From Achromobacter arsenitoxydans SY8 (GTDB lineage Bacteria; Pseudomonadota; Gammaproteobacteria; Burkholderiales; Burkholderiaceae_B), in contig NZ_AGUF01000013.1 of the NCBI RefSeq assembly GCF_000236785.1, positions 62,001 to 126,000 of the forward strand: DNA of 64,000 nt. The letters are read 5' to 3'. Positions within the stretch are counted from its first letter, which is position 1; every line of letters begins with the position of its first letter. This document shows, in pieces, positions 18,368-27,206 of this stretch. The translations under genes were made by a program, and so were the position numbers. The notes below the pieces were generated by a model, which was not told the DNA's origin, did not search any database, and worked only from the letters and a program-made list of their open reading frames with translations.

Positions 18368-19683
18368 ACCGACTCCGCTCCGGTCATGTAGCGGCCCCAT
18401 GCGCGGTACTGGTTGCGCATCTGCCATTCGTTGGTGCCGTTGGTGACGACGTTCTTCTGGCCGGTCTCGCCGGGCGTGTACAGCCGGCCCACGTTCACCC
18501 AGTCGAGCGCGCGGGAATTCAGGCCGTCCTGCGCGCGTTCGTACATTTCAAGGTCGTCGTGGCCCACCACCGACGTCGGCGCGTTGATCAGGCGGTTGTA
18601 CATGAGCGTGCGCTCCAGCAGCAGGTCGGGCGCGCCCACCAGGCGGAACGTCCAGGACTCGACCAGCGTGCGGTCCGCGGCGATGGGCTTGAAGATGCGC
18701 AGCGTCTGGATCGGGCCCTTGACCATGATGTTGGGGAAGTACACCGTGTTGTGGCGCACGTCGCCCAGGATCTGCTTGGCGCGCTCTTCGCCATAGGCCG
18801 ACACCATGGATTCCCAGTAGCCCGGCACGCCGGAGTAGGACGCGTGGATGGAGTCCGACACGCCGGTGTGCCCGTGGCCGTTTTCCCAGACCCGGATGCC
18901 CATGTTCTCAAAGAACTCGTAGGGCGAGATGAACGGGGCGAACAGCTCCACCGCCATAGGCTTGGGCGTGCCTTCGGGCGCTTGCTCCCATACCTTGACG
19001 GCGGTGCCGGCCGACGACTCGTGCGCCACCATGGGGTGGCAGGTGTCGGTCTGGTTGTCGACCAGCATCTTCCAGTTGCAGCGATGCATGTAGCGCAGCA
19101 CGCCGCCGGCCACTTCGAGCCTGCCTTCCGGGGAACGGTCCACCATGTTGTCCAGGGTGGTCAGCGATTCGCCGAAGAAGTCCTCGAATGACTGGCCTTC
19201 CGGATTCAGGCGGCAAAACACGAAACCGCGGTGGTTCTGGACGTCCTTCACGGCGGCCATGCCCCGGCTCGCCTCGCAGTTTTCCAGGCCGGTGTTCTCG
19301 TAGCCCTTCTTGAGCGGGATCGACAGCAGGCTGCCGTCGGTCTTGAAGGTCCAGGCGTGATAGGGGCAACGGAAGAACTTTCCCGTGTTGCCACAGGCTT
19401 CGCCCGCGACCATGGTGCCCTTGTGGGGGCAGCGGTTGTGCAGCACGCGCACGCTGCGGTCGCTGTGCCGCACCATCACGACGGGCTGGTTGCCGACGGT
19501 GGTGGTGATGTAGTCGCCCGGATTGGGCACCTGGCTGTCATGGCCGACAAAGACCCAGGTGTTGGCGTACAGGCGCTCCATTTCCAGGTCGAAAAGCTCC
19601 TGGTCGATGAACAGGTCCTTGTGCACCTCGGTGTCGCGCAGCAGGGCGCGGATGGCGTCGGGATTGTCGCGGTATTTGGCCAT
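18364..19683 (-). CDS. Aromatic-ring-hydroxylating dioxygenase alpha subunit (Rieske)
   Basis: 439 residues. Rieske [2Fe-2S] ligands Cys85/His87 (CPHKG) and Cys106/His109 (CPYHAW) are followed by the mononuclear iron site with Asp213, His216 and His221 (TDTCHPMVAH). Uses O2 and electrons from the reductase encoded downstream to hydroxylate an aromatic ring. In iad-type auxin loci such a dioxygenase oxidises the indole ring of indole-3-acetate; that substrate is inferred from the surrounding genes. Cys stands where many homologues have Tyr before the first iron His. Confidence 0.9.
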   Translation of the reverse strand: MAKYRDNPDAIRALLRDTEVHKDLFIDQELFDLEMERLYANTWVFVGHDSQVPNPGDYITTTVGNQPVVMVRHSDRSVRVLHNRCPHKGTMVAGEACGNTGKFFRCPYHAWTFKTDGSLLSIPLKKGYENTGLENCEASRGMAAVKDVQNHRGFVFCRLNPEGQSFEDFFGESLTTLDNMVDRSPEGRLEVAGGVLRYMHRCNWKMLVDNQTDTCHPMVAHESSAGTAVKVWEQAPEGTPKPMAVELFAPFISPYEFFENMGIRVWENGHGHTGVSDSIHASYSGVPGYWESMVSAYGEERAKQILGDVRHNTVYFPNIMVKGPIQTLRIFKPIAADRTLVESWTFRLVGAPDLLLERTLMYNRLINAPTSVVGHDDLEMYERAQDGLNSRALDWVNVGRLYTPGETGQKNVVTNGTNEWQMRNQYRAWGRYMTGAESV

Positions 19684-19738
19684 GGTCGCTTCCTTGTCGT
19701 CTAGGGCCTGTATGCGTTGGATGGCGTCGGGCGCGGGC

Positions 19739-20716
19739 CTACAGGTCCAGCACCAGGCGCGCGGACTTGGCGCGCGAGATGCAGATCTGGATGATCTTGC
19801 CGCTGGCCTTTTCGGTCTCGGAAAGGTAGTAGTCGCGGTGGTCGGGCTCGCCTTCCAGCACGGTGGCCTGGCACACGCCGCATTCGCCGCGCTTGCAGTC
19901 GAACATCGGGTCGCAGCCTTCCTCTTCCATGACGTCCACGATGGTCTTGTCGGCCGGAATGGACAGCACGCGGCCGGATTGGCGCAATTCGACCTCGAAG
20001 GGCTGGTCGCCCGCCTGGGCCGCGGCCGTGACGAAGAGTTCGAAATGGATATGGGCGTCGGGCCAGTGGCGCGCGCGGGCGCCCTGGATCACCGCGTCGA
20101 TCAGGCCCTTGGGGCCGCAGACGTACAGGTGCTGGCGCGGCGAGGCCGAGTCCAGCAGCGCCTGCAGGTCGAAGCGGCTGGACGGATCGTCGTCGGCGTG
20201 CAGCGTCAGGGCCTCGCCCGCCAGGTCCTGCAGTTCGGGCACGAAAGCCAGCTGGTCGCGGCTGCGGCCGCAGTAGTGCAGGTGGAAGGCGCGGCCGGCA
20301 GCCTTCAGCGCAGCGGCCATGGAGGCGACGGGCGTGATGCCGATGCCGCCCGCGATCAGCACCACCGGCTCGTCGCCGGCGGGCGATTCATGCAGCGGAA
20401 AATCGTTCTTGGGGCCTTCGGCGGTCAGGGTGTCGCCTTCGGCCATCGCGTGCATGTGGCGCGATCCGCCCTGGCTGGCCTCCTCCAGGCGCACGCCCAG
20501 GCGGTATTCGGCGGGCTCGGCGAAGCGTCCGGCCTCGGGCGCCAACTGCACCAGCGAATAGCAGCGCGGGTCGCGCAGGCCGGGCACCGTTACTTTCAGG
20601 TGCGCGCCGGGGCCGAAGGCGGGCAGCGCGCCGCCGTCTTCACGGGCCAGCCGGAATGAGCGGATCAGCGGCGATTCCTGCCGGACTTCCCGGACGATCA
20701 GTTTGAGTGTCTGCAC
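19739..20716 (-). CDS. PDR/VanB-type flavin reductase with C-terminal plant-type ferredoxin domain
   Basis: 325 residues: ferredoxin-reductase flavin domain (RCYSLVQLAP, residues ~50), NAD domain (VLIAGGIGITPVASM; YVCGPKGLIDAV), and a C-terminal [2Fe-2S] domain with the CDPMFDCKRGECGVC cluster ligands. Passes electrons from NADH to the dioxygenase encoded next downstream. Same family as VanB and phthalate dioxygenase reductase. The 55-bp spacer to the alpha-subunit gene shows nothing special. Confidence 0.9.
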   Translation of the reverse strand: MQTLKLIVREVRQESPLIRSFRLAREDGGALPAFGPGAHLKVTVPGLRDPRCYSLVQLAPEAGRFAEPAEYRLGVRLEEASQGGSRHMHAMAEGDTLTAEGPKNDFPLHESPAGDEPVVLIAGGIGITPVASMAAALKAAGRAFHLHYCGRSRDQLAFVPELQDLAGEALTLHADDDPSSRFDLQALLDSASPRQHLYVCGPKGLIDAVIQGARARHWPDAHIHFELFVTAAAQAGDQPFEVELRQSGRVLSIPADKTIVDVMEEEGCDPMFDCKRGECGVCQATVLEGEPDHRDYYLSETEKASGKIIQICISRAKSARLVLDL

Positions 20717-20743
20717 GATGTCTGTCTCTGTCGGTTGTCGGCC

Positions 20744-22288
20744 TCAGGCGGCCATTTTTTCCGCGATCTGGCGTTCCATGGGGCCGCACTTCTCATTGGC
20801 GAGCGCCGTGTCGCGCAGGGCGCGCAGCGAGTCGGCGGCGTCGGGCCGGCCAACCAGCCCGGCGGCCGCGGCGATCAACTGGCGGTACTTGCCGCCGCCG
20901 CGCGCATGCGTGTCGCTGTAGCCCTTGACCAGGCGGCGGCAGTTGACCGTTTCAACCGCCAGGGCGTAATCCTGCGGCGCCAGCCGGGCGACCAGCGCCA
21001 GCCATTGCTCAAGGCTTTCGCTTTCGATCTGGTGGCGCAGCGTGCTGCGGCGGAAACGCCACATGCCGGCCAGCGTGTAGAGCATCAGGAAGCCGCTCAG
21101 GTTGCCGCTGCGCATGCGGCGGCCCTTGCCCAGGCGGCGTTCGACGAAGCCGCCGAACGCCTTGGAACCCTCCAGCCAGCGGCCCAGCCGCGCCGGCAGC
21201 GTGCCGCAGATTTCTTCCAGCCGCGGGTGCATGAATTCCGTCGTGTGGACCAGCTGGTCCGGACGCGCGCCGACTTCCTCGCGCACGCGTTCAAAGCGCG
21301 AGCCGCGGGTCTTCAAGTCCGCCACGCGGATGACGTCGTCGTAGGCCATGGCCGTGGCCACGTAACGCGCGGCGGCACAGGTCAGCGCCCATTGGCGGGC
21401 ATCGCCGCCGTGCTGCGCGTCCAGGTCGCGGATCGCCTTCAGGCGCCGCAGATAGTCCTGCGCATAGGCCAGGTCCTGGAATTCGAGCTGGCGGCGCACG
21501 CCGGCGGCCAGCATGGGCTGGGCACAGGCCGGGAAATCGCGGCGGATGGCGTCCAGCAGGGCCTGGGTCCGCGGGCTGGCGGCGCGTTCAGGCAGGGACG
21601 GCACCGGGCGCGTCAGGTCGATGGCGGCGGGCTGCGCCGGAGCTTCGCGCGCCGAATCGAAGCCCAGCGCGAAGGCGCGCAGGCTGGCGTCCACGCCCAG
21701 TCCGGCGCGGCGCACCGTGGCTTCGAAATCGTCGCGCGAAAAGGGCAGGGCGCCGCTGCCGGCGACCGCGCCGAACAGGCTGGCGCTGATGACGCTGCCG
21801 GCGCGGTCGGCCTGGGCCTGCAGGTCGAAGCACAGGAAGCGCCGGGCGGCGGCGCGGCCGGCCTCCAGCACCTTGTTCGGGTCGGCGATGCCGTTGCCAG
21901 GGGCGGATTTTTCGCTGACGGCATAGCTGCGGTGCGACGAGGAGATCAGCACCGTGCGTTCCGGCGTGACCAGCCCGCGCTGGATGGCGCGGCCGCCTTC
22001 CATCAGCTCGGCCGCGACCACCAGGTCCACGTCGCCGGGCGTCGGCATGAGCGCCAGCGCGGGCTGGCGGCCGGCGCGGTGAACCTCGGATTCGGGCAGC
22101 AGTTCCAGGTAGTAGATCGTCGCGCCGGTGCGCTGCGCTACGCCGGGCACCGACGTGGTCTGCGCCCACCAGCCGGCGTGTTCGGCCATGTCGACGATCC
22201 AGTCGGCCAGTACGCCGCCGCCCTGGCCGCCCATGGCCAGGATGGCGATCTTGATCGGGTTGCCTTGCTGCACGGGCGCCGGGTTCAT
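20744..22288 (-). CDS. iorB: Indolepyruvate oxidoreductase subunit beta with C-terminal extension
   Basis: 514 residues. N-terminal ~200 residues are the gamma-type pyruvate:ferredoxin oxidoreductase domain (ILAMGGQGGGVLADWIVDMAE; TSVPGVAQRTGATIYYLE). The C-terminal ~300 residues (from ~215) are an all-helical, Arg-rich region with KGYSDTHARGGGKY that is seen in fused proteobacterial forms and absent from archaeal IorB (~200 residues). With IorA it converts an aryl-pyruvate such as indole-3-pyruvate to the aryl-acetyl-CoA. It follows iorA by 13 bp. Confidence 0.88.
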   Translation of the reverse strand: MNPAPVQQGNPIKIAILAMGGQGGGVLADWIVDMAEHAGWWAQTTSVPGVAQRTGATIYYLELLPESEVHRAGRQPALALMPTPGDVDLVVAAELMEGGRAIQRGLVTPERTVLISSSHRSYAVSEKSAPGNGIADPNKVLEAGRAAARRFLCFDLQAQADRAGSVISASLFGAVAGSGALPFSRDDFEATVRRAGLGVDASLRAFALGFDSAREAPAQPAAIDLTRPVPSLPERAASPRTQALLDAIRRDFPACAQPMLAAGVRRQLEFQDLAYAQDYLRRLKAIRDLDAQHGGDARQWALTCAAARYVATAMAYDDVIRVADLKTRGSRFERVREEVGARPDQLVHTTEFMHPRLEEICGTLPARLGRWLEGSKAFGGFVERRLGKGRRMRSGNLSGFLMLYTLAGMWRFRRSTLRHQIESESLEQWLALVARLAPQDYALAVETVNCRRLVKGYSDTHARGGGKYRQLIAAAAGLVGRPDAADSLRALRDTALANEKCGPMERQIAEKMAA

Positions 22289-22301
22289 GAGACAGAGGTC
22301 C

Positions 22302-24524
22302 TTAAAGGGCGTTTTGGGCCAGGCGCGCGGCGCGCCGGCGCTGCAGGAAGCCGATCACCGCGCCGCGCACGCGCGCCAGGAAGCGGTCGGCGCCGGTCGG
22401 GTTGTGGATGATGTCGGCGCGGTAGAAAGACGGGCACAGCACGGCAGCGTGGGCGACTTCGCCGCAGTTGCCGCAGCCCACGCAGCTGCTTTCCACGTGC
22501 GCCACCGGGTCTTCTTTTAGCGGGTCGCCGCTGTCCTTGACCGTCAGGGACGGGCAGCCGGACAACCGGATGCAGGCGTGGTCGCCCGTACAGACGTCCG
22601 GGTCCACGCCAAAGCGCTCCTTCACCACGCGCCGGCCTTCCTTGACGGCCTTGTTGAACAGCGGCTTCACGCGCCGTTGCTTGTTCAGCATGCACTCGGA
22701 CTGCGCGATGATGACCTTGGGACCCTTGATGTCGGTGGTCAGGGCTTCCTCGATGGTGGCGCGCACCTTCGCCACGTCGTACGTGCGGTCCAGCGTGCGG
22801 ACCCACTTCACGCCGACGCCGCGCACCGCCGCGTCGATGGGGTTGTTGGTCGAGCGGTCGGGGTTGTCGGCGCGCGAGGACAGGATGTCCTGCCCGCCTG
22901 TCGCCGACGCGTAGAAGTTGTCGACGATGACGATGACGCCGTCGTACTTGTTGAACACCGCGTTGCCGATGCCGGAAGCCAGCCCGTTGTGCCAGAAGCC
23001 GCCGTCGCCCATGATGGAAATGGGCCGCTTGGCGGCGGGCACGTTGAAGGCCGCCGCGCTGGACGCGCCCAGGCCGTAGCCCATGGTGGTGGCGCCCAGG
23101 TTGAAGGGCGGCAGGATCGAAAACAGGTGGCAGCCGATGTCGCAGGAAATGTGGTGCTGGCCCAGCGTCTCCTGCGCCAGGGTCAGCGCGGAGAAGATGG
23201 GTCGCTCCGGACAGCCCGTACAGAAACCGGCGGGCCGGGGCGGCACCACCGCCGCCAGGGTCTCGATATGCTTGTGGAAGGTGATGGGCTGTTCGGCGGG
23301 GCGCGCGGGCTTGGGCCGCGACACCTCGGTGATGGTGAGCTGGCTCGCATCCGCTTGCGCATCCGCCGCGACCGCCGGGTGCGTCTGCAGCGACTCCGGC
23401 CGGTTGCGCTTGAGGAATTCGCGCAGGCCGTCGCGCATGACCTGGGTCGTGTATTCACCCGCCATCGGCAGCACGTCCTTGCCGGACAGGCGCGCGCCGA
23501 CGCCGGCGCGGCGCAGCACGGCGTGCAGGTTCTGCTCGATGTAATCCGGCTGGCCTTCTTCCAGCAGCAGCACGGCGCGCTTGCCGCGACAGAAGTCGAT
23601 GACCTCGTCCTCGATGACGGGGTAGGTCACGTTCATGACATACAGCGGAATGCGGCTGTTGCCGAAGTGGTCCGCCAGCCCCAGCAGCTGCAAGGCGCGG
23701 ATGACGCCGTTGTACAGGCCGCCCTGCAGGATCAGGCCGATGTCGTCCTGGTCGCCGTCGAAGTGCTCGTTGAGCTTGTGTTCCTTGATGTAGCGGATGG
23801 CGGCGGGCCAGCGTTCCTTGATCTTTTCCTGTTCGTGCAGGAAGGACGCCGGCGGCAGCACGATGCGGCTGGTGTCGCGCGCCGGGCTTTCCAGCGCCTG
23901 CGCCAGCGAGAAGGCGGGGCGCTTGTTTTCCTTGGCGGTGAAGCGCCCATGCACGTGGCAGCCGCGGATGCGCAGCTGCAGCATGACGGGCGTCCGGCTG
24001 GCTTCCGACAGTTCGAAGCCGTCTTCCACCGCCTTCACCATGCTTTCCAGATTGGGGCGGGGATCCAGCAGCCAGATCTGCGACTTCATGGCGAATGCGT
24101 GCGAGCGTTCCTGCATGATGGACGAGCCTTCGCCGTAGTCCTCGCCCACGATGACCAGCGACCCGCCCGTGACGCCGCCTGAAGCCAGGTTGGCCAGCGC
24201 GTCCGACGCGACGTTGGTGCCGACCGTGGATTTCCAGGTGACGGCCCCGCGGATCGGGTACATGACGGATGCGGCCAGCGTGGCGGCGGCGGTGGCTTCC
24301 GAGGCGCTGGCCTCGAAATGCACGCCCAGTTCCTGCAGGATGTCGTTGGCGTCCGCCAGCACGTCCATCAAGTGCGAGATCGGCGATCCCTGGTAGCCGG
24401 CAACGTAGCCGACGCCCGACTGCAGCAGCGCTTTCGTGACGGCAAGAATGCCTTCGCCGCGGAACTCCTGGCCCGCGCCGATGCGCAACTGCTGGACTTC
24501 TTTCTTGAAAGACCTTTCAGCCAT
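22302..24524 (-). CDS. iorA: Indolepyruvate oxidoreductase subunit alpha (TPP-dependent)
   Basis: 740 residues. N-terminal pyruvate:ferredoxin oxidoreductase alpha region (GYQGSPISHLMDVL; SEATAAATLAASV), central part, then the TPP-binding domain (MGDGGFWHNGLASGIGNAV and VDNFYASATGG), and C-terminal iron-sulfur ligands (CTGDHACIRLSGCP; CVGCGNCG). First gene of the 14-gene operon, behind a near-consensus promoter. Expected to feed indole-3-pyruvate or a related 2-oxo acid into the pathway as CoA thioester. Spacing to iorB is 13 bp. Confidence 0.9.
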   Translation of the reverse strand: MAERSFKKEVQQLRIGAGQEFRGEGILAVTKALLQSGVGYVAGYQGSPISHLMDVLADANDILQELGVHFEASASEATAAATLAASVMYPIRGAVTWKSTVGTNVASDALANLASGGVTGGSLVIVGEDYGEGSSIMQERSHAFAMKSQIWLLDPRPNLESMVKAVEDGFELSEASRTPVMLQLRIRGCHVHGRFTAKENKRPAFSLAQALESPARDTSRIVLPPASFLHEQEKIKERWPAAIRYIKEHKLNEHFDGDQDDIGLILQGGLYNGVIRALQLLGLADHFGNSRIPLYVMNVTYPVIEDEVIDFCRGKRAVLLLEEGQPDYIEQNLHAVLRRAGVGARLSGKDVLPMAGEYTTQVMRDGLREFLKRNRPESLQTHPAVAADAQADASQLTITEVSRPKPARPAEQPITFHKHIETLAAVVPPRPAGFCTGCPERPIFSALTLAQETLGQHHISCDIGCHLFSILPPFNLGATTMGYGLGASSAAAFNVPAAKRPISIMGDGGFWHNGLASGIGNAVFNKYDGVIVIVDNFYASATGGQDILSSRADNPDRSTNNPIDAAVRGVGVKWVRTLDRTYDVAKVRATIEEALTTDIKGPKVIIAQSECMLNKQRRVKPLFNKAVKEGRRVVKERFGVDPDVCTGDHACIRLSGCPSLTVKDSGDPLKEDPVAHVESSCVGCGNCGEVAHAAVLCPSFYRADIIHNPTGADRFLARVRGAVIGFLQRRRAARLAQNAL

Positions 24525-24609
24525 CTGGATCCCTTTCGCGGACCGGCGCGGTCCTCAAACCTTGCTGCTTCGCAGCATCGAGTCGTCACGAAATCATCGC
24601 CTGAAAAAT

Positions 24610-24638
24610 ACTTTAGGAGTCAACGTTTTAGCTGTCAA
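24610..24638 (-). promoter_or_regulatory. Sigma-70 promoter of the iorA-to-livF operon
   Basis: On the minus strand TTGACA (24638-24633), 17-bp spacer, TAAAGT (24615-24610); transcription would begin near 24603, about 80 nt before iorA. The -35 is perfect and the spacing ideal. It lies in the AT-rich part of the 366-bp divergent spacer. Confidence 0.7.
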
Positions 24639-24646
24639 TAAAAAAG

Positions 24647-24658
24647 ATGAAATTTCAT
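24647..24658. promoter_or_regulatory. 12-bp perfect palindrome ATGAAATTTCAT, candidate MarR operator
   Basis: It lies 9 bp upstream of the -35 of the operon promoter, in an unusually AT-rich stretch. A second inverted repeat, GTTTTAGC (24625-24632) and GCTAAAAC (24678-24685), is centred almost on the same point and overlaps the promoter spacer. Nested dyads between a MarR gene and its divergent operon are the expected layout for autoregulation and control of catabolism. Confidence 0.5.
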
Positions 24659-24890
24659 GGAAATTAAAAAATATCACGCTAAAACAAGGGTGTATATACT
24701 GGTTGTTCTCTAGGATTTTGGTCGATACGGAGCGCTGCAATGGTGCAAAAACGGGTTCCGATTCGGGGTATACCCTGTGCTGCGCAACAGCATTGCGATT
24801 CATCATGGCGCGCGGCTGCGCCGTCGTGGTGCAATGCGCTTTTCGTCAAAGGGGCGAGCCTTGGAAACTGCTGCGTGGGAGCAAAGCAAC

Positions 24891-25388
24891 ATGCGTGCGG
24901 ATAAGCAGCGCGGCGGCCGCGCGGCCGCGTCCGGGCCCCGATTCGTCGACGGCTATCTGGCTTACCTGCTGGCGCAGGCCAGCCAGCGCATCTCAGCCGA
25001 ATTCCACATGCAAGTGAAGGCCGCCGGCCTGTCGGTCACCGAATGGCGGGTGCTGGCCAGCCTGCAGGGCAGCGCGGGCGAAACCATCGGCAGTCTGGCG
25101 GTGCTGGCCATCACCAAGCAGCCCACGCTGAGCAAGGTGGTCCAGCGCATGGAGGCTGAAGGCCTGGTAGCCCGCACCGGCGTGCGCGCCGACCGTCGCC
25201 AGACGCGGGTCTGCATCACGGCCAAGGGCTCCAACCTCATTTCCAGCCTGTGCGACCAGGCGCTGCAGCACCAGAAGGCGGTGCTCGCGCCGTTCGGCGA
25301 AGACAAGGCCGCGTTGCTGATCGACATGCTGGGCGTGCTGATGACCGAACACGTTCCGCTCGAGCTGCCGATCGACGCCGACGACTAA
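24891..25388 (+). CDS. MarR-family transcriptional regulator
   Basis: 165 residues with the winged helix fold: VTEWRVLASL, TIGSLAVLAITKQPTLSKVVQRMEAEGLVARTG (recognition helix) and the wing VRADRRQTRVCITAKG. Divergent from the catabolic operon, so it is its likely ligand-responsive repressor. MarR proteins controlling auxin degradation bind the pathway substrate; a similar role is inferred. Start at 24891 is supported by GGGAG upstream; a TTG at 24861 with AAAGGGGCGAG is an alternative that adds ten residues. Confidence 0.85.
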   Translation: MRADKQRGGRAAASGPRFVDGYLAYLLAQASQRISAEFHMQVKAAGLSVTEWRVLASLQGSAGETIGSLAVLAITKQPTLSKVVQRMEAEGLVARTGVRADRRQTRVCITAKGSNLISSLCDQALQHQKAVLAPFGEDKAALLIDMLGVLMTEHVPLELPIDADD

Positions 25389-25460
25389 GTCCGTTGCAGG
25401 CGCGCACTCGAACATCGTTCGCTTCAATTATTTTGTTACAAGCAAATGCGTCCCTGATTG

Positions 25461-25477
25461 TTTTCACTCAGTGAAAA
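25461..25477. promoter_or_regulatory. 17-bp palindrome upstream of the peptide-type ABC operon
   Basis: TTTTCAC-TCA-GTGAAAA is a perfect 7-bp-arm inverted repeat, 95 bp before the binding-protein gene. It is likely an operator or, less likely, a weak hairpin of the marR transcript. A TTGACG at 25505-25510 could be the promoter -35. Confidence 0.4.
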
Positions 25478-25572
25478 GCGTCTCCGGTACGCATAAACCC
25501 TGAATTGACGCGGGTCTGGCGGGTAGGCACACTCGCGCCGGTAATTCAGACTATTGTCAGGAGTTGACACTT

Positions 25573-27144
25573 ATGCGCCGCACTTTGATTGCTATCGCGA
25601 TCGCCGCCGCCGTGGCCGTGCCCTCGATCGGGCAAGCCAAGACCTTCCGCTGGGCCGCCCAGGGCGACATCCTCACCTTCGATCCGCACTCGCAAAACGA
25701 GGGCATGACGATCGCCGCCAACAGCTACATCTACGAACCCCTGGTCGACTACGACAAGGACTTCAAGGTCACGCCCCGCCTGGCCACTGGTTGGGAGCAG
25801 GTGTCGCCCACCCTGTACCGCTTCAAGCTGCGCCCCGGCGTGAAGTTCCATGACGGCGCCGCCTTCACCGCTGACGATGTGGTGTTCTCGATCCACCGCG
25901 CCATGGCGCCGACGTCGAACTACAAGGCGTACACGACCGGCATCAAGGAAGCGCGCAAGATCGACGACCTGACCATCGAGATCGAGACCTCGGCGCCCAA
26001 CCCCGTGCTGCTGCGCCAGCTGACCAACGTCTTCATCATGAACAAGGCCTGGTCGGAAAAGAACAACGTCGCCAAGCCGCAGGACTACGTCAACAAGGAA
26101 GAAACCTACGGCGCGCGCAACACCAACGGCACGGGCCCCTACAAGCTCAAGAGCCGCGAAGTCGACGTGCGCACCGTGTTCGAGGAAAACAAGGACTGGT
26201 GGAACAAGGCCGGCAAGGTCGGCAACGTGACCGAAGTGGTCTTCACGCCGATCAAGCAGAACGCCACGCGCACCGCGGCGCTGCTGTCAGGCGAGATCGA
26301 CTTCGTGCTGGATCCGGCCGCCCAGGATCTGGAGCGCCTGCGCCAGGCGCAGAAGGTCGTGGAAGGCAACGAATACCGCACCATCTACCTGGGCCTGGAC
26401 CAGAAGCGTCCCGAGCTGCAGTACTCGAACATCAAGGGCAAGAACCCGTTCCAGGACATCCGGGTGCGTGAAGCGCTGTACCGCGCCATCGACGTCGATG
26501 CGATCAAGCGCGCCGTGATGCGCGGCCTGTCCGCGCCCACCGGCACGATGATCGCGCCGCAGGTGCATGGCTGGGCCGAATCCGTGCACAAGCGCGTGCC
26601 CTACGATCCCGAAAAGGCCCGCGCCCTGCTGAAGGAAGCCGGCTACGACGGCACGCTGAACTTCACGCTCGACTGTCCCAACAATCGCTACATCAACGAC
26701 GAAGCCATCTGTCAGGCCGTCGTGGGCATGTGGGCCAAGGTGGGCGTCAAGGCCACCATGAACGCCATGCCGCGTTCGACCTACTTCCCCAAGGTGCAGT
26801 CGTTCGACACCAGCGCCTACCTGTTCGGCTGGGGCGTGCCCACGTTCGACGCCATGTACACGCTGCAAAACCTGATCCGCACCAAGGGCGAGGGCGCGGA
26901 CGGCATGTACAACCTGGGCAACTACAGCAACAAGGAACTGGACGTCATCATCGACCGGATCAAGACCGAGACCGATCCGGCCAAGCGCGACGCCGACATC
27001 ATCACCGTGCTGCAAGGGCACGCCAAGGACTTCGGGCATATCCCGCTGCATGACCAGGTCATCCCCTGGGCAATGCGCAAGAACGTCACGGTCATCCACC
27101 GTGCCGACAACCGCCTCGTTGCCGATTGGGTCAAGGTTGACTGA
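25573..27144 (+). CDS. Peptide/nickel-type ABC transporter substrate-binding protein
   Basis: 523 residues, solute-binding protein family 5. Signal peptide MRRTLIAIAIAAAVAVPSIGQA, then KTFRWAAQGDILTFDPHSQNE, LRPGVKFHDGAAFTADDVVFSI (family signature) and FGWGVPTFDAMYTLQNL. These proteins bind di/oligopeptides, opines, nickel or glutathione; the ligand cannot be told from sequence. AGGAG stands ten bases before ATG 25573; a TTG three codons earlier is less suitable. First gene of a five-gene importer operon and separated from the permeases by a terminator. Confidence 0.9.
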   Translation: MRRTLIAIAIAAAVAVPSIGQAKTFRWAAQGDILTFDPHSQNEGMTIAANSYIYEPLVDYDKDFKVTPRLATGWEQVSPTLYRFKLRPGVKFHDGAAFTADDVVFSIHRAMAPTSNYKAYTTGIKEARKIDDLTIEIETSAPNPVLLRQLTNVFIMNKAWSEKNNVAKPQDYVNKEETYGARNTNGTGPYKLKSREVDVRTVFEENKDWWNKAGKVGNVTEVVFTPIKQNATRTAALLSGEIDFVLDPAAQDLERLRQAQKVVEGNEYRTIYLGLDQKRPELQYSNIKGKNPFQDIRVREALYRAIDVDAIKRAVMRGLSAPTGTMIAPQVHGWAESVHKRVPYDPEKARALLKEAGYDGTLNFTLDCPNNRYINDEAICQAVVGMWAKVGVKATMNAMPRSTYFPKVQSFDTSAYLFGWGVPTFDAMYTLQNLIRTKGEGADGMYNLGNYSNKELDVIIDRIKTETDPAKRDADIITVLQGHAKDFGHIPLHDQVIPWAMRKNVTVIHRADNRLVADWVKVD

Positions 27145-27156
27145 TCCAGGCTAACC

Positions 27157-27201
27157 AGACGGCGAGGGGCCTATCCGGCTCCCCGCCGTCTTGCTTTTTT
27201 T
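27157..27201 (+). terminator. Intercistronic terminator between binding protein and permease
   Basis: A ~15-bp stem (AGACGGCGAGGGGCC ... GGCTCCCCGCCGTCT with one mismatch and one wobble) followed by TTGCTTTTTTT. It should stop much of the transcription after the binding-protein gene, giving more binding protein than membrane subunits. The permease ATG lies only five bases past the T-run. Confidence 0.85.
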
Positions 27202-27206
27202 CGCCT

